Source: Achromobacter sp. HZ34
Lineage (GTDB): Bacteria > Pseudomonadota > Gammaproteobacteria > Burkholderiales > Burkholderiaceae_B
Assembly: GCF_002209485.1 (NCBI RefSeq)
Contig: NZ_NJIX01000005.1
Location: 124,001 to 188,000, forward strand
DNA: 64,000 nt
Reading direction: 5' to 3'
Shown in pieces: positions 1-8,190 of this stretch. Both the position numbers and the translations under genes were made by a program. The stretch's first letter is position 1. Every line of letters starts with the position of its first letter. The notes beneath the pieces are model-generated. The model was not told the DNA's origin and searched no databases. It worked only from the letters and a program-made list of their open reading frames with translations.

Positions 1-336
1 CAGCGCGGTGGTCGTGTCGCCGTGGACCAGCACGCAATCCGGCGTGGTTTCCTGCAGGACGGGGTCCAGGGCTGCATACAAGGCGGCAGTCAGGCCATTC
101 AATGTCTGCCCTGGTGTCATCACTTCGAGCGAATGATCCGCCTGGATGTCGAACACCGACAACATCTGCTGCAGCATGCTCTGGTGCTGCCCTGTCACGC
201 AGATGCGGGAATCGATTGCCGGTTCCGCGTCCATCGCCTTCAAGAGCGGCGCCATCTTGATGGCTTCCGGCCTGGTACCGAAGATGGATAGAACTTTCAA
301 AGGGGGGTGGTGCCGGCCATGCTGCGTCGATGCCAT
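1..336 (-). CDS. wecB: UDP-N-acetylglucosamine 2-epimerase, 5' part only
   Basis: The reverse strand encodes 112 codons running off the left edge. The N-terminal fold of non-hydrolysing UDP-GlcNAc 2-epimerases is clear: LKVLSIFGTRPEAIKMAPL near residues 13-31, then VTGQH and a VHGDTTTAL segment near the cut. These enzymes make UDP-ManNAc for surface polysaccharides. The ATG at 334-336 follows a strong AAAGGAG ribosome site, so the short hydrophilic N-terminal extension (MASTQHGRHHPP) is probably real. Catalytic residues further downstream lie outside the window. Family assignment is secure; the pathway (ECA-like, LPS or capsule) cannot be read here. Confidence 0.9.
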   Translation of the reverse strand, partial: MASTQHGRHHPPLKVLSIFGTRPEAIKMAPLLKAMDAEPAIDSRICVTGQHQSMLQQMLSVFDIQADHSLEVMTPGQTLNGLTAALYAALDPVLQETTPDCVLVHGDTTTAL

Positions 337-735
337 TACTGCCGTTCTCCTTTATGGTCCGTGTCCTGATCAGCCACATGTCTAGTGCGAATACATGAGG
401 ACTTACGCAGAGCAGGTGCCCATGGATGAGTTGGCTTTCCTTGTTTTGCAAAAGATGCTTTTGGATAAATTGCGGCGGCCTTACCGTTTCATCTGACATA
501 TCCGTAAAACGCGAGCGCAAGAATTCGAGCGTTTTTGTGATGCAGGGGTAGGCAGCGCTGCGGGCAGCCTCGCCCGAGGGCCCGGGGCGGAGCCCCCGCC
601 GCGCCCCCGCCCAACAGCGCGGCCCAGGGGCATGGCCCCTTGGTATCTCCCCGACAACGGGGTCCAGGGGCGCAGCCCCTGGCGGTCTCCCTGACATACA
701 CTCGGGAAAAAATTCCCAGCGACACGAGGCTAAAC
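337..735. other. 399-bp intergenic region with GC-rich palindromes
   Basis: No convincing gene. The stretch separates divergent wecB and the SDR gene, so it should hold both promoters. From about 560 to 690 it is very GC-rich and carries short palindromes: arms AGGGGC/GCCCCT around ATG (626-640) and CCAGGGGC/GCCCCTGG around GCA (664-682). Predicted reading frames over this block are low-complexity and unsupported. Confidence 0.6.
664..682. repeat. GC-rich REP-like palindrome
   Basis: Two perfect 8-bp arms, CCAGGGGC and GCCCCTGG, flank GCA. A related shorter hairpin lies at 626-640. They sit 55-110 bp upstream of the SDR start and have no T-tract, so they look like dispersed extragenic palindromes more than a terminator. 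Confidence 0.45.
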
Positions 736-1482
736 ATGAACAAAGTCATGCTGATCACCGGCGCCAGCCGCGGCATCGGTGCCGCTACCGCCCTGCTGGC
801 GGCGCGGCGCGGCTATACCGTCTGCGTCAATTACAAGAGCAATGAGCAGGCCGCCTTGGGCGTCGTCACGCGTATCCGCGCGGCCGGCGGCCAGGCCGAA
901 GCGTTTTGCGCCGACGTTGGCGAGGAAGCCGACATCGTCAGCCTGTTCGACGCCGTGCACCAGCGCTATGGCCGCCTGGACGGCCTGGTCAACAATGCCG
1001 GCATCCTCGAACAGCAGGCCAAGGTGCGGGACATGAATGCCGCGCGCTTGCGCCGCATCCTGGACGTCAACGTGGTGGGCCCCTTCATCTGCTGCCGCGA
1101 GGCCGTGCGCCGCATGTCGATCAGCCTGGGGGGCCTGGGCGGGGTGATCGTCAACGTGTCATCGGCCGCGTCGCGGCTGGGTTCGCCCAACGAGTACGTC
1201 GACTACGCGGCTTCCAAGGGCGCCCTGGACACCCTGACCATCGGTTTGTCCAAGGAGGTCGCCGACGAGGGCATCCGCGTGAATGCGGTACGGCCAGGCA
1301 TCATCGACACCGACATCCATGCCAGCGGCGGCGAACCCGGCCGCGTGGACAGGGTCAAGCACATGGTGCCCTTGCGGCGCGGCGGCACGGCCGAAGAAGT
1401 GGCCGGCGCCATCATGTGGTTTTTTTCCGAGGAAGCGACGTATTCGACGGGCGCGTTCCTGGACGTGTCCGGCGGCCGCTGA
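736..1482 (+). CDS. SDR-family NAD(P)-dependent oxidoreductase
   Basis: A 248-residue classical short-chain dehydrogenase. It shows the TGASRGIG cofactor loop (residues 8-15), NNAG (86-89), serines at 142-143 and the YAASK active site (Tyr157, Lys161), ending in the usual TG-x-FLDVSGGR C-terminus. The basic or neutral residues after the second beta strand (NYKS) suggest NADP preference, an inference. The substrate is unknown; many such proteins are annotated glucose 1-dehydrogenase or 3-oxoacyl-ACP reductase-like. The ATG at 736 fits the family N-terminus; a longer upstream frame is low-complexity. Its last 71 bp overlap the end of the convergent LysR gene. Confidence 0.88.
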   Translation: MNKVMLITGASRGIGAATALLAARRGYTVCVNYKSNEQAALGVVTRIRAAGGQAEAFCADVGEEADIVSLFDAVHQRYGRLDGLVNNAGILEQQAKVRDMNAARLRRILDVNVVGPFICCREAVRRMSISLGGLGGVIVNVSSAASRLGSPNEYVDYAASKGALDTLTIGLSKEVADEGIRVNAVRPGIIDTDIHASGGEPGRVDRVKHMVPLRRGGTAEEVAGAIMWFFSEEATYSTGAFLDVSGGR

Positions 1483-2392
1483 GCGGCGGTTGGTCCCCAG
1501 CGCCCGCGCCGAAGAATACCCTTGTCGCGTCGACCCACGCCCGCGCCGCGCGCGAGAGGTGGGCGCTGCGACGCCAGCAGGCCACCAGGCGCCAGCGGAT
1601 TTCCGGCTGCACGATCGGGATGGACACGAAGCGCCGGCGGTCCAGGCGCTCGCCATAGTTGGCCGGTAGCAGCGCGATGCCCATGCCGCATTCCACCAGC
1701 GTCACGATCAGGTCCCACTGGCTGCTGCGGCAGGCCAGGCGCGGGGTGTAGCCCACGCTGCGGCAAGCCTGGGCGATGGTTTCGTTGAGCTGGAAGGTTT
1801 CCCCGTACAACAGGAAAGGCTCGTCCGCCAGTTCGGCCAGGCGCACGTCGGCCCGGCCTTGCCAACGGCCCTTGTGCGGCGCCAGCAGATGCAGCGGGTA
1901 ATCGCAGATCTGGATACCTTCCATATCGTCAGGGACAGGCGCCAGGCAGATGCCTACATCCAGTTCCCCTTCACGCAGCGCCCGTTCCACGGCGCGGGCG
2001 CCGGATTCCAGCAGCTTCAGTTCGATGCCTGGCCACTGCTTGTGGAAGTCGGCGATGGCTGGCGCGACCAGCGATGCACCCAAGGGCGGCACGCCTATGG
2101 TCAGGCTGCCGCGCGTGAGATCGCCCAGGCCTTCCAGGTCGTCGCGCAAGGAGGTCTCGGTTGCCAGCATTTCCTGCGCGCGGGCATAGACGAGGCGGCC
2201 CGCGTCGGTGAGCGTGACGCCCCGCTTGCGGCGGCCTTCGTCGCGCGCCAGCAACGGTACGCCCAATTCTTCTTCCAGCACCTGCACCATTTTGCTGACC
2301 GTGGGTTGGGTCACGAATAGTGCATCGGCGGCGGCGGTGAAGCTGCCTTGACGCACCACTTCGGCGAAATATTTCAACGCACGCAGTTCCAC
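1412..2392 (-). CDS. LysR-family transcriptional regulator
   Basis: A 326-residue LTTR. The N-terminal winged helix-turn-helix is clear (ELRALKYFAEVVRQGSFTAAADALFVTQPTVSKMVQVLEEELGVPL split over residues 2-45), followed by a periplasmic-binding-like effector domain. The GTG at 2390-2392 is preceded by GGAG at 7-nt spacing, so it is preferred over the upstream GTG at 2422. The protein is somewhat longer than the usual 300 residues because a basic, low-complexity C-terminal tail runs into the 3' end of the convergent SDR gene. The regulated genes are not evident; nothing is transcribed divergently close by except the distant lrgAB pair. Confidence 0.88.
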   Translation of the reverse strand: MELRALKYFAEVVRQGSFTAAADALFVTQPTVSKMVQVLEEELGVPLLARDEGRRKRGVTLTDAGRLVYARAQEMLATETSLRDDLEGLGDLTRGSLTIGVPPLGASLVAPAIADFHKQWPGIELKLLESGARAVERALREGELDVGICLAPVPDDMEGIQICDYPLHLLAPHKGRWQGRADVRLAELADEPFLLYGETFQLNETIAQACRSVGYTPRLACRSSQWDLIVTLVECGMGIALLPANYGERLDRRRFVSIPIVQPEIRWRLVACWRRSAHLSRAARAWVDATRVFFGAGAGDQPPLSGRRTRPGTRPSNTSLPRKKTT

Positions 2393-2866
2393 GGCGGGTC
2401 TCCAAGGCGTGGGCGCGCGCACCGCTACGGTGCAGGGCGCGTTTGATTTTTTATTATGCCAAATTCGAATAATAAAAATAGAAATAATTCACTGGATACA
2501 TCAGGGGGGCGTCCCTAGACTGCATGTATCGACGGGGCGGGGCGCTCTGACTGCCAAAAGGTAGTTTTTATGGGGGTACCCCCCATCGCCCCCTCTTTCG
2601 GGCTATCGCCCCTCGGGCCACGGTCGTGATCAGTCGCGGCGTTGCTTGCGGCGACGAAGGGCCGATGCAGCAGTTTTTGCTATCGCCCTGCAGGCCGTGT
2701 CCGTGAGCAATCGTGGCGTGCTTGCGGCGACGATGGGTAGATGTAGCGGGTTTGGGCTATTGCCCATCGGGCCGTGGTCGTGAGCAGTGACAAGCGAGGC
2801 GGCGGGGCGGGTGTGCCGCGTTGGCGCGGATTTTGGGCATCAAGTATTTTTCCTGGCAGCAGCAAC
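2393..2866. other. 474-bp intergenic region, AT-rich island and repeats
   Basis: No gene is supported. Next to the LysR start is an AT-rich stretch (about 2440-2495), probably the promoter. It is followed by a GGGGGTACCCCC palindrome (2572-2583) and a 77-bp tandem repeat (2602-2792) leading into the LrgA gene. Confidence 0.6.
2602..2792. repeat. 77-bp imperfect tandem repeat, about 2.5 copies
   Basis: The blocks starting GCTATCGCCC at 2602, GCTATCGCCC at 2679 and GCTATTGCCC at 2756 are spaced exactly 77 bp. Each continues with a GGGCCACGGTCGTGA-like segment, and the two full copies share TGCTTGCGGCGACGA. Copies differ by scattered substitutions. The array ends about 75 bp before the LrgA start codon, within its likely promoter or leader. 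Confidence 0.8.
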
Positions 2867-3304
2867 ATGAAGTCTTTCTTTCTTCCCTCGATTGCCCGCG
2901 CGCGGCCGGCCATGGCGCGGCTTGGGCAGAGTCTTTTCCTGGTCGTGGCCTTCGCCGTGGCCGCGCAGGTGACCCAGCTGCTGCATCTGCCGCTGGCGCC
3001 CGGCGTGGTGGGCTTGCTGACCGTGCTGGCGCTGCTGTTCAGCGGCATCGTCAAGGTCGATTGGATCAAGGGCGGCGCCAACTGGCTGCTCAATAACCTG
3101 GTGCTGTTCTTCATCCCCAGCGTCGTCGCGGTGGTGAAGTACTTCGACCTGTTCCGCCGCGAAGGGGTGCAGCTGGTGCTGGCGATCGCCTTGGGCACCC
3201 TGCTGGTGATGGCCGCCACCGCCCTGGCCGTCCACCTGGGCCGGCGCCTGGAAGACAGGCTGGCGCGATTCACGCAGCGCGTGCCGCGCGGCAAGACGGC
3301 CTGA
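2867..3304 (+). CDS. CidA/LrgA family holin-like membrane protein
   Basis: A 145-residue inner-membrane protein with about four hydrophobic segments. Family hallmarks include LPLAPGVVGLLTVLALLF (about residues 45-62) and the downstream NNLVLFFIPSVVAVV segment. LrgA/CidA proteins are holin-like membrane proteins linked to murein hydrolase control and to export of small organic acids. The ATG at 2867 starts the family-typical hydrophobic N-terminus; in-frame upstream sequence belongs to the tandem repeat. The next gene encodes the usual LrgB partner. Confidence 0.88.
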   Translation: MKSFFLPSIARARPAMARLGQSLFLVVAFAVAAQVTQLLHLPLAPGVVGLLTVLALLFSGIVKVDWIKGGANWLLNNLVLFFIPSVVAVVKYFDLFRREGVQLVLAIALGTLLVMAATALAVHLGRRLEDRLARFTQRVPRGKTA

Positions 3305-3310
3305 GGATAT

Positions 3311-3362
3311 CCGGGCGTCCGGGCGTCCGGGCATCCGGCATCCGGCATCTGGCGTCCAGCGT
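3311..3362. repeat. Degenerate 7-8-bp tandem repeat between lrgA and lrgB
   Basis: Units of the type CCGGGCGT, CCGGGCAT and CCGGCAT follow one another seven times, shifting from 8 to 7 bp. The array lies in the 117-bp gap between the two genes, where a ribosome site for lrgB would be expected. Confidence 0.65.
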
Positions 3363-3421
3363 CCAAGGTAACCCCGGCCGCCGACTGCCGAATGTCGAAT
3401 GCCGGATGCCTGATCGATACC

Positions 3422-4123
3422 ATGAATACACTACTACCTCTCTTCTGCCTGGCCTGGACGCTGTTGCTGTACTTCGTCGCCAAGCCCTTGTACCTGCGCT
3501 ATCGCAAGCCCTGGCTGTCGCCCGCCATCGTCGTGCCCGCGCTGACGATCCTGCTGATGTTGCTGGCGCACATCCCCTATGCCTCGTATTTCGAGGAAAC
3601 CCACTGGCTGACCTGGCTGATGGGGCCCGCTACCGTGGCCTTCGCCGTTCCCATCTACGAATACCGCCAGGTGGCGCGGCGCCATGCGCTGTCCTTGGGC
3701 ATGGGCGTGGCCACTGGCATGGTGGTGGCGATGGTGAGCAGCTGCCTGCTGGCGCGCATGTTCGGCTTCAGCGCCGAAGTGACGCACAGCCTGATGGCGC
3801 GTTCCATCTCCACGCCGTTTGCCGTCGCGTTGGCCGAACGCACGGGCGGGTCGGCTGAACTGGTATCGCTGTTCACCATCATCACGGGACTGGTCGGCAT
3901 GATTGCGGGCGACAGCCTGCTGGCCGTGCTGCGGCTGCGCTCGAAGCTGGCGCATGGCGCATCCTATGGGGCCGGCGCGCATGGCTTCGGCGCCGCCCGC
4001 GCGCGGGAACGCGACAGCGAGGAAGGCGTGGTGGCCAGCCTGACCCTGGTCATCGCCGGCATCGGCATGGTGGTCGTCGGCCCGGCGCTCAGTGGGCTGG
4101 TCAGCGGCCTATTGGGCGGCTGA
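3422..4123 (+). CDS. lrgB: LrgB/CidB family membrane protein
   Basis: A 233-residue protein with roughly six hydrophobic segments and the LrgB signature: PATVAFAVPIYEYR (about residues 68-81) and the ARSISTPFAVALAERTGG block, with Ser-Ile-Ser-Thr-Pro near residue 130. It is the membrane partner of the LrgA-like protein upstream; the pair forms a holin/antiholin-like or metabolite-export system. No good Shine-Dalgarno precedes ATG 3422, and an in-frame ATG at 3392 is an alternative. The gap from lrgA is filled by a short tandem repeat, so coupling may be loose. Confidence 0.88.
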   Translation: MNTLLPLFCLAWTLLLYFVAKPLYLRYRKPWLSPAIVVPALTILLMLLAHIPYASYFEETHWLTWLMGPATVAFAVPIYEYRQVARRHALSLGMGVATGMVVAMVSSCLLARMFGFSAEVTHSLMARSISTPFAVALAERTGGSAELVSLFTIITGLVGMIAGDSLLAVLRLRSKLAHGASYGAGAHGFGAARARERDSEEGVVASLTLVIAGIGMVVVGPALSGLVSGLLGG

Positions 4124-4386
4124 AACAACGCATCCGCGCCGCCGCCGGCGGCACGCAGCCTTGTTGCCAGCGCGTCCACAGTGCCCGCTTGCGGGACGCA
4201 TCTTCGGGCCGCACGGGCGCCGCCGCGTGTCCACCGACCGGACGGGGCGTGCCGCGCGGCAGCGGGCGGGCATCAGTAATCAGTATGATCGGCCGATTCG
4301 CCATCCCCTGACTCAACGGGTGCGCGCAACCCGATACGGTTACGGCCGCCACGGGCCGTCGCCCGTGCCTGGAACCTGCCGCCATC

Positions 4387-5364
4387 ATGAAAGCCATTGA
4401 TATGAAGGACTTCGGCGACGCCGACGTCCTGCAATTGCAAGACGTCGCCGATCCCGCCCTGCGTCCGCACGATCTGCTGGTGCGCAACCGTGCCGCCGGC
4501 GTCAATCGCGCCGACCTGAACCAGCGCCGTGGCGCTTACGGCCGTGCCGACTTCGGTGATTCCACCTTGATGGGATTGGAAATCGCCGGCGAGGTGATCG
4601 CCGTGGGCGACCAGGTGCAGGGCTACCGGCCGGGCGATCGCGTGATGGGCATCGTCGGCGGCGGCGGCTATGCCGAAGTGGCACGCATCGACTACCGCAT
4701 GGCCATGCCGGTGCCGTCCAGCCTGGACGACATCCAGGCCGGCGCCATTCCGGAAGTGTTCGTCACTGCCCATGAAGCCTTGTTGCACCTGGGCCGGCTC
4801 GAACCCCATGAAAAAGCCTTGATCCATGCGGGCGCCAGCGGCGTCGGCTCGGCCGCCATCCAGCTGGCCCGCGCGCTGGGCGCCACGGTGTATGCCACGG
4901 CGGACGGCGCCAAGGCGCAACGTGTGCGCGAGTTCGGCGCCGAACTGGTGATCGACTACAAGAACGAGGACTATGCCGAAGCGGTGGCGCGCGCCACCGG
5001 CGGCCGCGGCGTGGATGTGATCGTCGACTTCGTCGGCGGACCGTACCTGGAACGCAATGTCCGCAGCCTGGCCGATGGCGGGCGTCTGGTGCAGGTGGGA
5101 CTGATGGGCGGCAAGTCCGCGACGCTGCCCATGGACCGGCTGCTGTTCGGCCATCTGCAGATCATGGGCACGGTGATGAAGTCGCGGCCGCCGGAGGTCA
5201 AGCAGGCCATGGTGCGGCGCTTCCGCGAGCGCTGGCTGGACGCCTTCGCCCGTGGCGACCTGCAGCCCATCGTCGACAGCGTCTTCCCCTTGGCGCAAGC
5301 CGCCGAAGCGCATCGCCGCATGGAATCGAACCAGAATATCGGGAAGATCATTCTGGCCTGTTGA
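4387..5364 (+). CDS. NAD(P)H:quinone oxidoreductase, zinc-independent MDR family
   Basis: A 325-residue medium-chain dehydrogenase/reductase of the QOR/PIG3 type. It has an N-terminal GroES-like domain (AAGVNRADLNQRRG at residues 37-50, GLEIAGEV near 63-70) and a Rossmann domain with AGASGVGSAAIQLA near residues 145-158. The catalytic zinc ligands of alcohol dehydrogenases are absent, as expected for quinone reductases. It probably transfers hydride from NADPH to quinones or enones. It stands alone on the plus strand, ending 20 bp before a convergent Bug receptor gene. Confidence 0.88.
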   Translation: MKAIDMKDFGDADVLQLQDVADPALRPHDLLVRNRAAGVNRADLNQRRGAYGRADFGDSTLMGLEIAGEVIAVGDQVQGYRPGDRVMGIVGGGGYAEVARIDYRMAMPVPSSLDDIQAGAIPEVFVTAHEALLHLGRLEPHEKALIHAGASGVGSAAIQLARALGATVYATADGAKAQRVREFGAELVIDYKNEDYAEAVARATGGRGVDVIVDFVGGPYLERNVRSLADGGRLVQVGLMGGKSATLPMDRLLFGHLQIMGTVMKSRPPEVKQAMVRRFRERWLDAFARGDLQPIVDSVFPLAQAAEAHRRMESNQNIGKIILAC

Positions 5365-5384
5365 GGGCAGGGCCGGAGGCGGCG

Positions 5385-6497
5385 TTACTCCGGCCGGATG
5401 TTGGCGTCGTGCGCGACCTTCTGCCACTTGACGATTTCAGACTGGATGAAATCGGCGAAGTATTGCGGCGGCTGGGTCACGGGGTCGATCCCCATCTGCG
5501 CCAGGGTCTGCTTGACGTCGGGCGCGGACAGGGCCTTGTTGATCTCCGCGTTCAGCTTGACGATGACGGCGGGCGGTGTCCCCGCGGGAGCCAGCACGCC
5601 GCCCCAGGTGCTGGTGTCATAGCCGGGCAGGCCGGCTTCCGCCATGGTCGGCACATCCGGATAGGACGCCGCGCGGCGCGTGGTGGTCACCGCCAGCGGC
5701 CGCACGGAATGGCCCGAGACGGGAGCATGCAGGGCGGCCAGGGTGTCGAACATCATGGACACGCGGCCGCTGGTCAGGTCCGGATGGGCCGCCGTGCTGC
5801 CTTTGTAGGGCACGTGCACCATGTCCAGTCCCGCCATGCTTTTGAACAGTTCACCGGAGAAATGCGGTGCGCCGCCGGGACCGCTGGACGCGAAGGTCAG
5901 TTCATGCGGGTGCGCCTTGCCGTAGGCGATCAGCTCCTGCACGTTTTTTACCGGCAGGCTGGGCGTGACCACCAACATCAGCGGCACCGAGTGGGTCATC
6001 GCCACTGGCGCGAAGCTTTTGACCGTGTCGTAGGGCAGCTTGAACATGGAGGGGTTGATGGCGTGGGAGCTGGCCGCCAGCACCAGGGTGTAGCCGTCGG
6101 GCGCAGCTTTGGCGACGTAGTCTTCGCCGATGGTGCCGGTGGCGCCCGGCTTGTTGGTCACGACAACCGACTGGCCCATCGAAACGCTCATTTTCTGGCC
6201 GATCAAGCGGGCCACGATGTCGATGGCGCCGCCCGGTGAGGCGGGGATGATGATGGTGATGGGGTGATCGGGGTAGGCGCCGGCCGCGAGCACCGGCGCG
6301 GTTGCCAGGCTGGCCAGCAGCACGGCCATGCCGCGCGACAGTCGCTGCAGCGGTTGGCGGAAGAAGCCGCGGAAGCGCTTGCCGGGCGTGGACGCGGAAG
6401 CCGCCTGGCCGGCGGGCGCGGTGACGATGGGCGCGGTGACGATGGGCGCGGTGGCGCTGGGCGCAGGAGCGACACGCGCGGAACGAGCGTAGGCCAT
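5385..6497 (-). CDS. Bug-family tripartite tricarboxylate transporter receptor
   Basis: A 370-residue periplasmic solute receptor of the TctC/Bug family. Typical segments are YPDHPITIIIPASPGGAID, KPGATGTIGEDYVAKAAPDGYTL (split) and FASSGPGGAPHFSGELF. The N-terminus is unusual: about 50 residues precede the hydrophobic signal core (GMAVLLASLATAPVLAAGA), including a duplicated PIVTA motif from a 15-bp direct repeat. A clear AGGAG 8 nt upstream of ATG 6497 supports the long form, though an internal start nearer the signal peptide is possible. Such orphan receptors bind carboxylates; the ligand is unknown. Confidence 0.9.
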   Translation of the reverse strand: MAYARSARVAPAPSATAPIVTAPIVTAPAGQAASASTPGKRFRGFFRQPLQRLSRGMAVLLASLATAPVLAAGAYPDHPITIIIPASPGGAIDIVARLIGQKMSVSMGQSVVVTNKPGATGTIGEDYVAKAAPDGYTLVLAASSHAINPSMFKLPYDTVKSFAPVAMTHSVPLMLVVTPSLPVKNVQELIAYGKAHPHELTFASSGPGGAPHFSGELFKSMAGLDMVHVPYKGSTAAHPDLTSGRVSMMFDTLAALHAPVSGHSVRPLAVTTTRRAASYPDVPTMAEAGLPGYDTSTWGGVLAPAGTPPAVIVKLNAEINKALSAPDVKQTLAQMGIDPVTQPPQYFADFIQSEIVKWQKVAHDANIRPE

Positions 6498-6520
6498 GGG
6501 TTTGTCTCCTCTATGTCATT

Positions 6521-6548
6521 GGTATACTAAAATACTAAAATATTAGTT
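6521..6548. promoter_or_regulatory. AT-rich promoter/operator region of the Bug gene
   Basis: The stretch holds two direct ATACTAAA copies and an inverted repeat ACTAA-AATA-TTAGT (6534-6547), 25-50 bp upstream of the start codon. Such AT richness is exceptional for the window, so it is a likely promoter with an operator half-site pair. Confidence 0.45.
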
Positions 6549-6610
6549 GGCAGACAGCAAGCCGTTCTTTCCCGCCTTCCTGTTGCTGGAGGCGGAGGCA
6601 GAAGAAGATA

Positions 6611-6648
6611 AATCATCAATTCATTAATGAATTAATGAATTGATGATT
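6611..6648. repeat. 38-bp palindrome with perfect 18-bp arms
   Basis: The left arm AATCATCAATTCATTAAT and its exact reverse complement flank only GA. It lies 30 bp beyond the PIG-L stop codon and 114 bp upstream of the Bug start, both read leftwards. The stem is AT-rich. On the minus strand it is followed by a weakly U-rich UUUAUCUUCUUCU, so it could be a terminator of the upstream cassette, or a dimeric operator. Confidence 0.85.
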
Positions 6649-6677
6649 GAACGGTGAGGGAAAGGATGTAAGGAGGA

Positions 6678-7403
6678 CTACCCTTCATCCTCGCCGCCCG
6701 GCATTGCGGTGCCGGATGCCATGCGGCCATGGTCCAGCCACCAGTAGCGTTCCACCGCATCGATGCCGGCAGCAGGCGCGTTGACGCCGATGGCGCGCAG
6801 CTGGCTGGCGTAGGCGGCGATTGCCAGGCGTTTGCGTTCGGGATCGCCGCGGCTGGCACATTCGACAGGCGTGGCATGGATGCGCCGGCGCGCCAGGCGT
6901 CCCAGCACACGCTGCAACACGCCTTCCCGATAGCGATAGAGCTCATCCTCATAACCCAGCCACAGCAGCCGCGGCCGTTGCGGCAGCAGCAGCAACGCCG
7001 CCTCGCGCACCCGTTCATGGTCGCAATGGTGCAGCCCCAGCGGCAACGCAACCACGTCCGGCGCGTAGTCATCGATAACTCGGGCCAGCGCCTTGGCCAG
7101 GCGCTCACGTCCCGGCAAGGGTCCGTACTGGCTGTCCAGGAACCCCAGATGGCCAGCCTCCACCCCCAACAACGCCATGGCCCGCGCATCCTCCGCCAGC
7201 CGTGCACGCATGGCGGCATCGCTATCCTCGAACCCGCAACCTTTGTCCCATTTGGTCGAGACCGGCTTGCCGGGCATGCCGGTATAGACCGTCACCACGC
7301 GCGCATTGGCCGCCGCCGTCAGCAGCAACCCGCAACCCAGTGCCCCATCATCGAGATGCGGTGAAATCACCAGCAGCCTTCCCGCATCGAACATCGCCCG
7401 CAT
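6678..7403 (-). CDS. PIG-L/LmbE family N-deacetylase
   Basis: A 241-residue PIG-L fold protein. The zinc-binding motif reads SPHLDDGALGCG (Leu replaces the usual Pro of PHPDD), and a second motif HHCDHERV supplies the distal His pair. Members remove acetyl groups from GlcNAc-type sugars or small glycosides. ATG 7403 is preceded by GAGG overlapping the stop of the glycosyltransferase gene, so it is translated as the last gene of a four-gene unit. The final residues are acidic and low-complexity. The substrate is unknown; the neighbours suggest it acts on a glycosylated product. Confidence 0.85.
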   Translation of the reverse strand: MRAMFDAGRLLVISPHLDDGALGCGLLLTAAANARVVTVYTGMPGKPVSTKWDKGCGFEDSDAAMRARLAEDARAMALLGVEAGHLGFLDSQYGPLPGRERLAKALARVIDDYAPDVVALPLGLHHCDHERVREAALLLLPQRPRLLWLGYEDELYRYREGVLQRVLGRLARRRIHATPVECASRGDPERKRLAIAAYASQLRAIGVNAPAAGIDAVERYWWLDHGRMASGTAMPGGEDEG

Positions 7404-7413
7404 ACCGTCGACC

Positions 7414-8190
7414 TCAAGCCGCGGCGCCGGCGGCCGGCCCCGCCAGGCCCGCGACCGCGACATTGCCGGCACTGGCTGCCTCGGCCACGCCACCCGCTTT
7501 CGCTGGCCCGGCCAGACTGCCCATGCCGCTCACAGACGCAACAGCAGCCAGACCGACGACGAAGTCCGCGAAGCCGCCCCGCGCGCGCGCCGCCTTGCGG
7601 GCGCTGGTCACCACGCGCGGCAAGGCGCTCCACTTGATGGCGACGCCATTGGCCTGCAAGGCCTGCACCAGCGCCACGTCTTCTCCCAGTGCCAAACCGC
7701 TGAAGCCACCCGCCGCGGTGTAAGCCCGTGAACTGACGCCCAGATTCGCGCCATGCACATGCCGGTGATCGTCGTGATGCTGGTAATGCGCCAGATAGCG
7801 CAGGCGCACCACATCGGTATGTTCCGACCAATCCTCCACCGTCACGCAACCGCACACCGCATCGCATTGCAGGGACAACTGGTCGGCCAGCCAACGCTGG
7901 TCCACCACCGAATCGGCATCGGTGAACGCCAGCCAGCGCGCCCCCGCAGCCAGCAAGTGCGCGGCGCCATGGCAACGCGCGACGCCGACGTTGCGCGCCT
8001 CGATACGCAATCCGGTCACCACCCTGGCCATGACGATTTCCGCCGACCTGTCCCGGCAATCGTCCAGCACCACCACGATGCGGACTTCCTCGCCGCCCAG
8101 GTCGGGATGCGACGCCGCGCGGAGCAGCGCATCCAGGCAGGCCGCGAGAGAGGCCTCTTCATCATGCGCGGGGACGACGACGCCTATCAT
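7414..8190 (-). CDS. Family 2 glycosyltransferase
   Basis: A 258-residue cytosolic GT-A enzyme. Features seen: VVVPAHDEEASLAACLDALL at the N-terminus, VVVLDDCRD, the metal-binding TDADS motif, and HGANLGVSSRAYTAAGGF with LGEDVAL further on, typical of GT2 transferases of the mycofactocin/SpsA-like kind. The C-terminal 40 residues are Ala/Gly-rich low complexity. It starts at ATG 8190, overlapping the TGA of the methyltransferase gene as ATGA, which implies translational coupling. It probably transfers a sugar from a nucleotide donor to a small acceptor. Confidence 0.85.
   Translation of the reverse strand: MIGVVVPAHDEEASLAACLDALLRAASHPDLGGEEVRIVVVLDDCRDRSAEIVMARVVTGLRIEARNVGVARCHGAAHLLAAGARWLAFTDADSVVDQRWLADQLSLQCDAVCGCVTVEDWSEHTDVVRLRYLAHYQHHDDHRHVHGANLGVSSRAYTAAGGFSGLALGEDVALVQALQANGVAIKWSALPRVVTSARKAARARGGFADFVVGLAAVASVSGMGSLAGPAKAGGVAEAASAGNVAVAGLAGPAAGAAA

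Noticed and set aside
4124-4386. Small gene between lrgB and the quinone oxidoreductase
   Set aside because: The frames are Arg/Pro-rich and lack a ribosome site or family resemblance.
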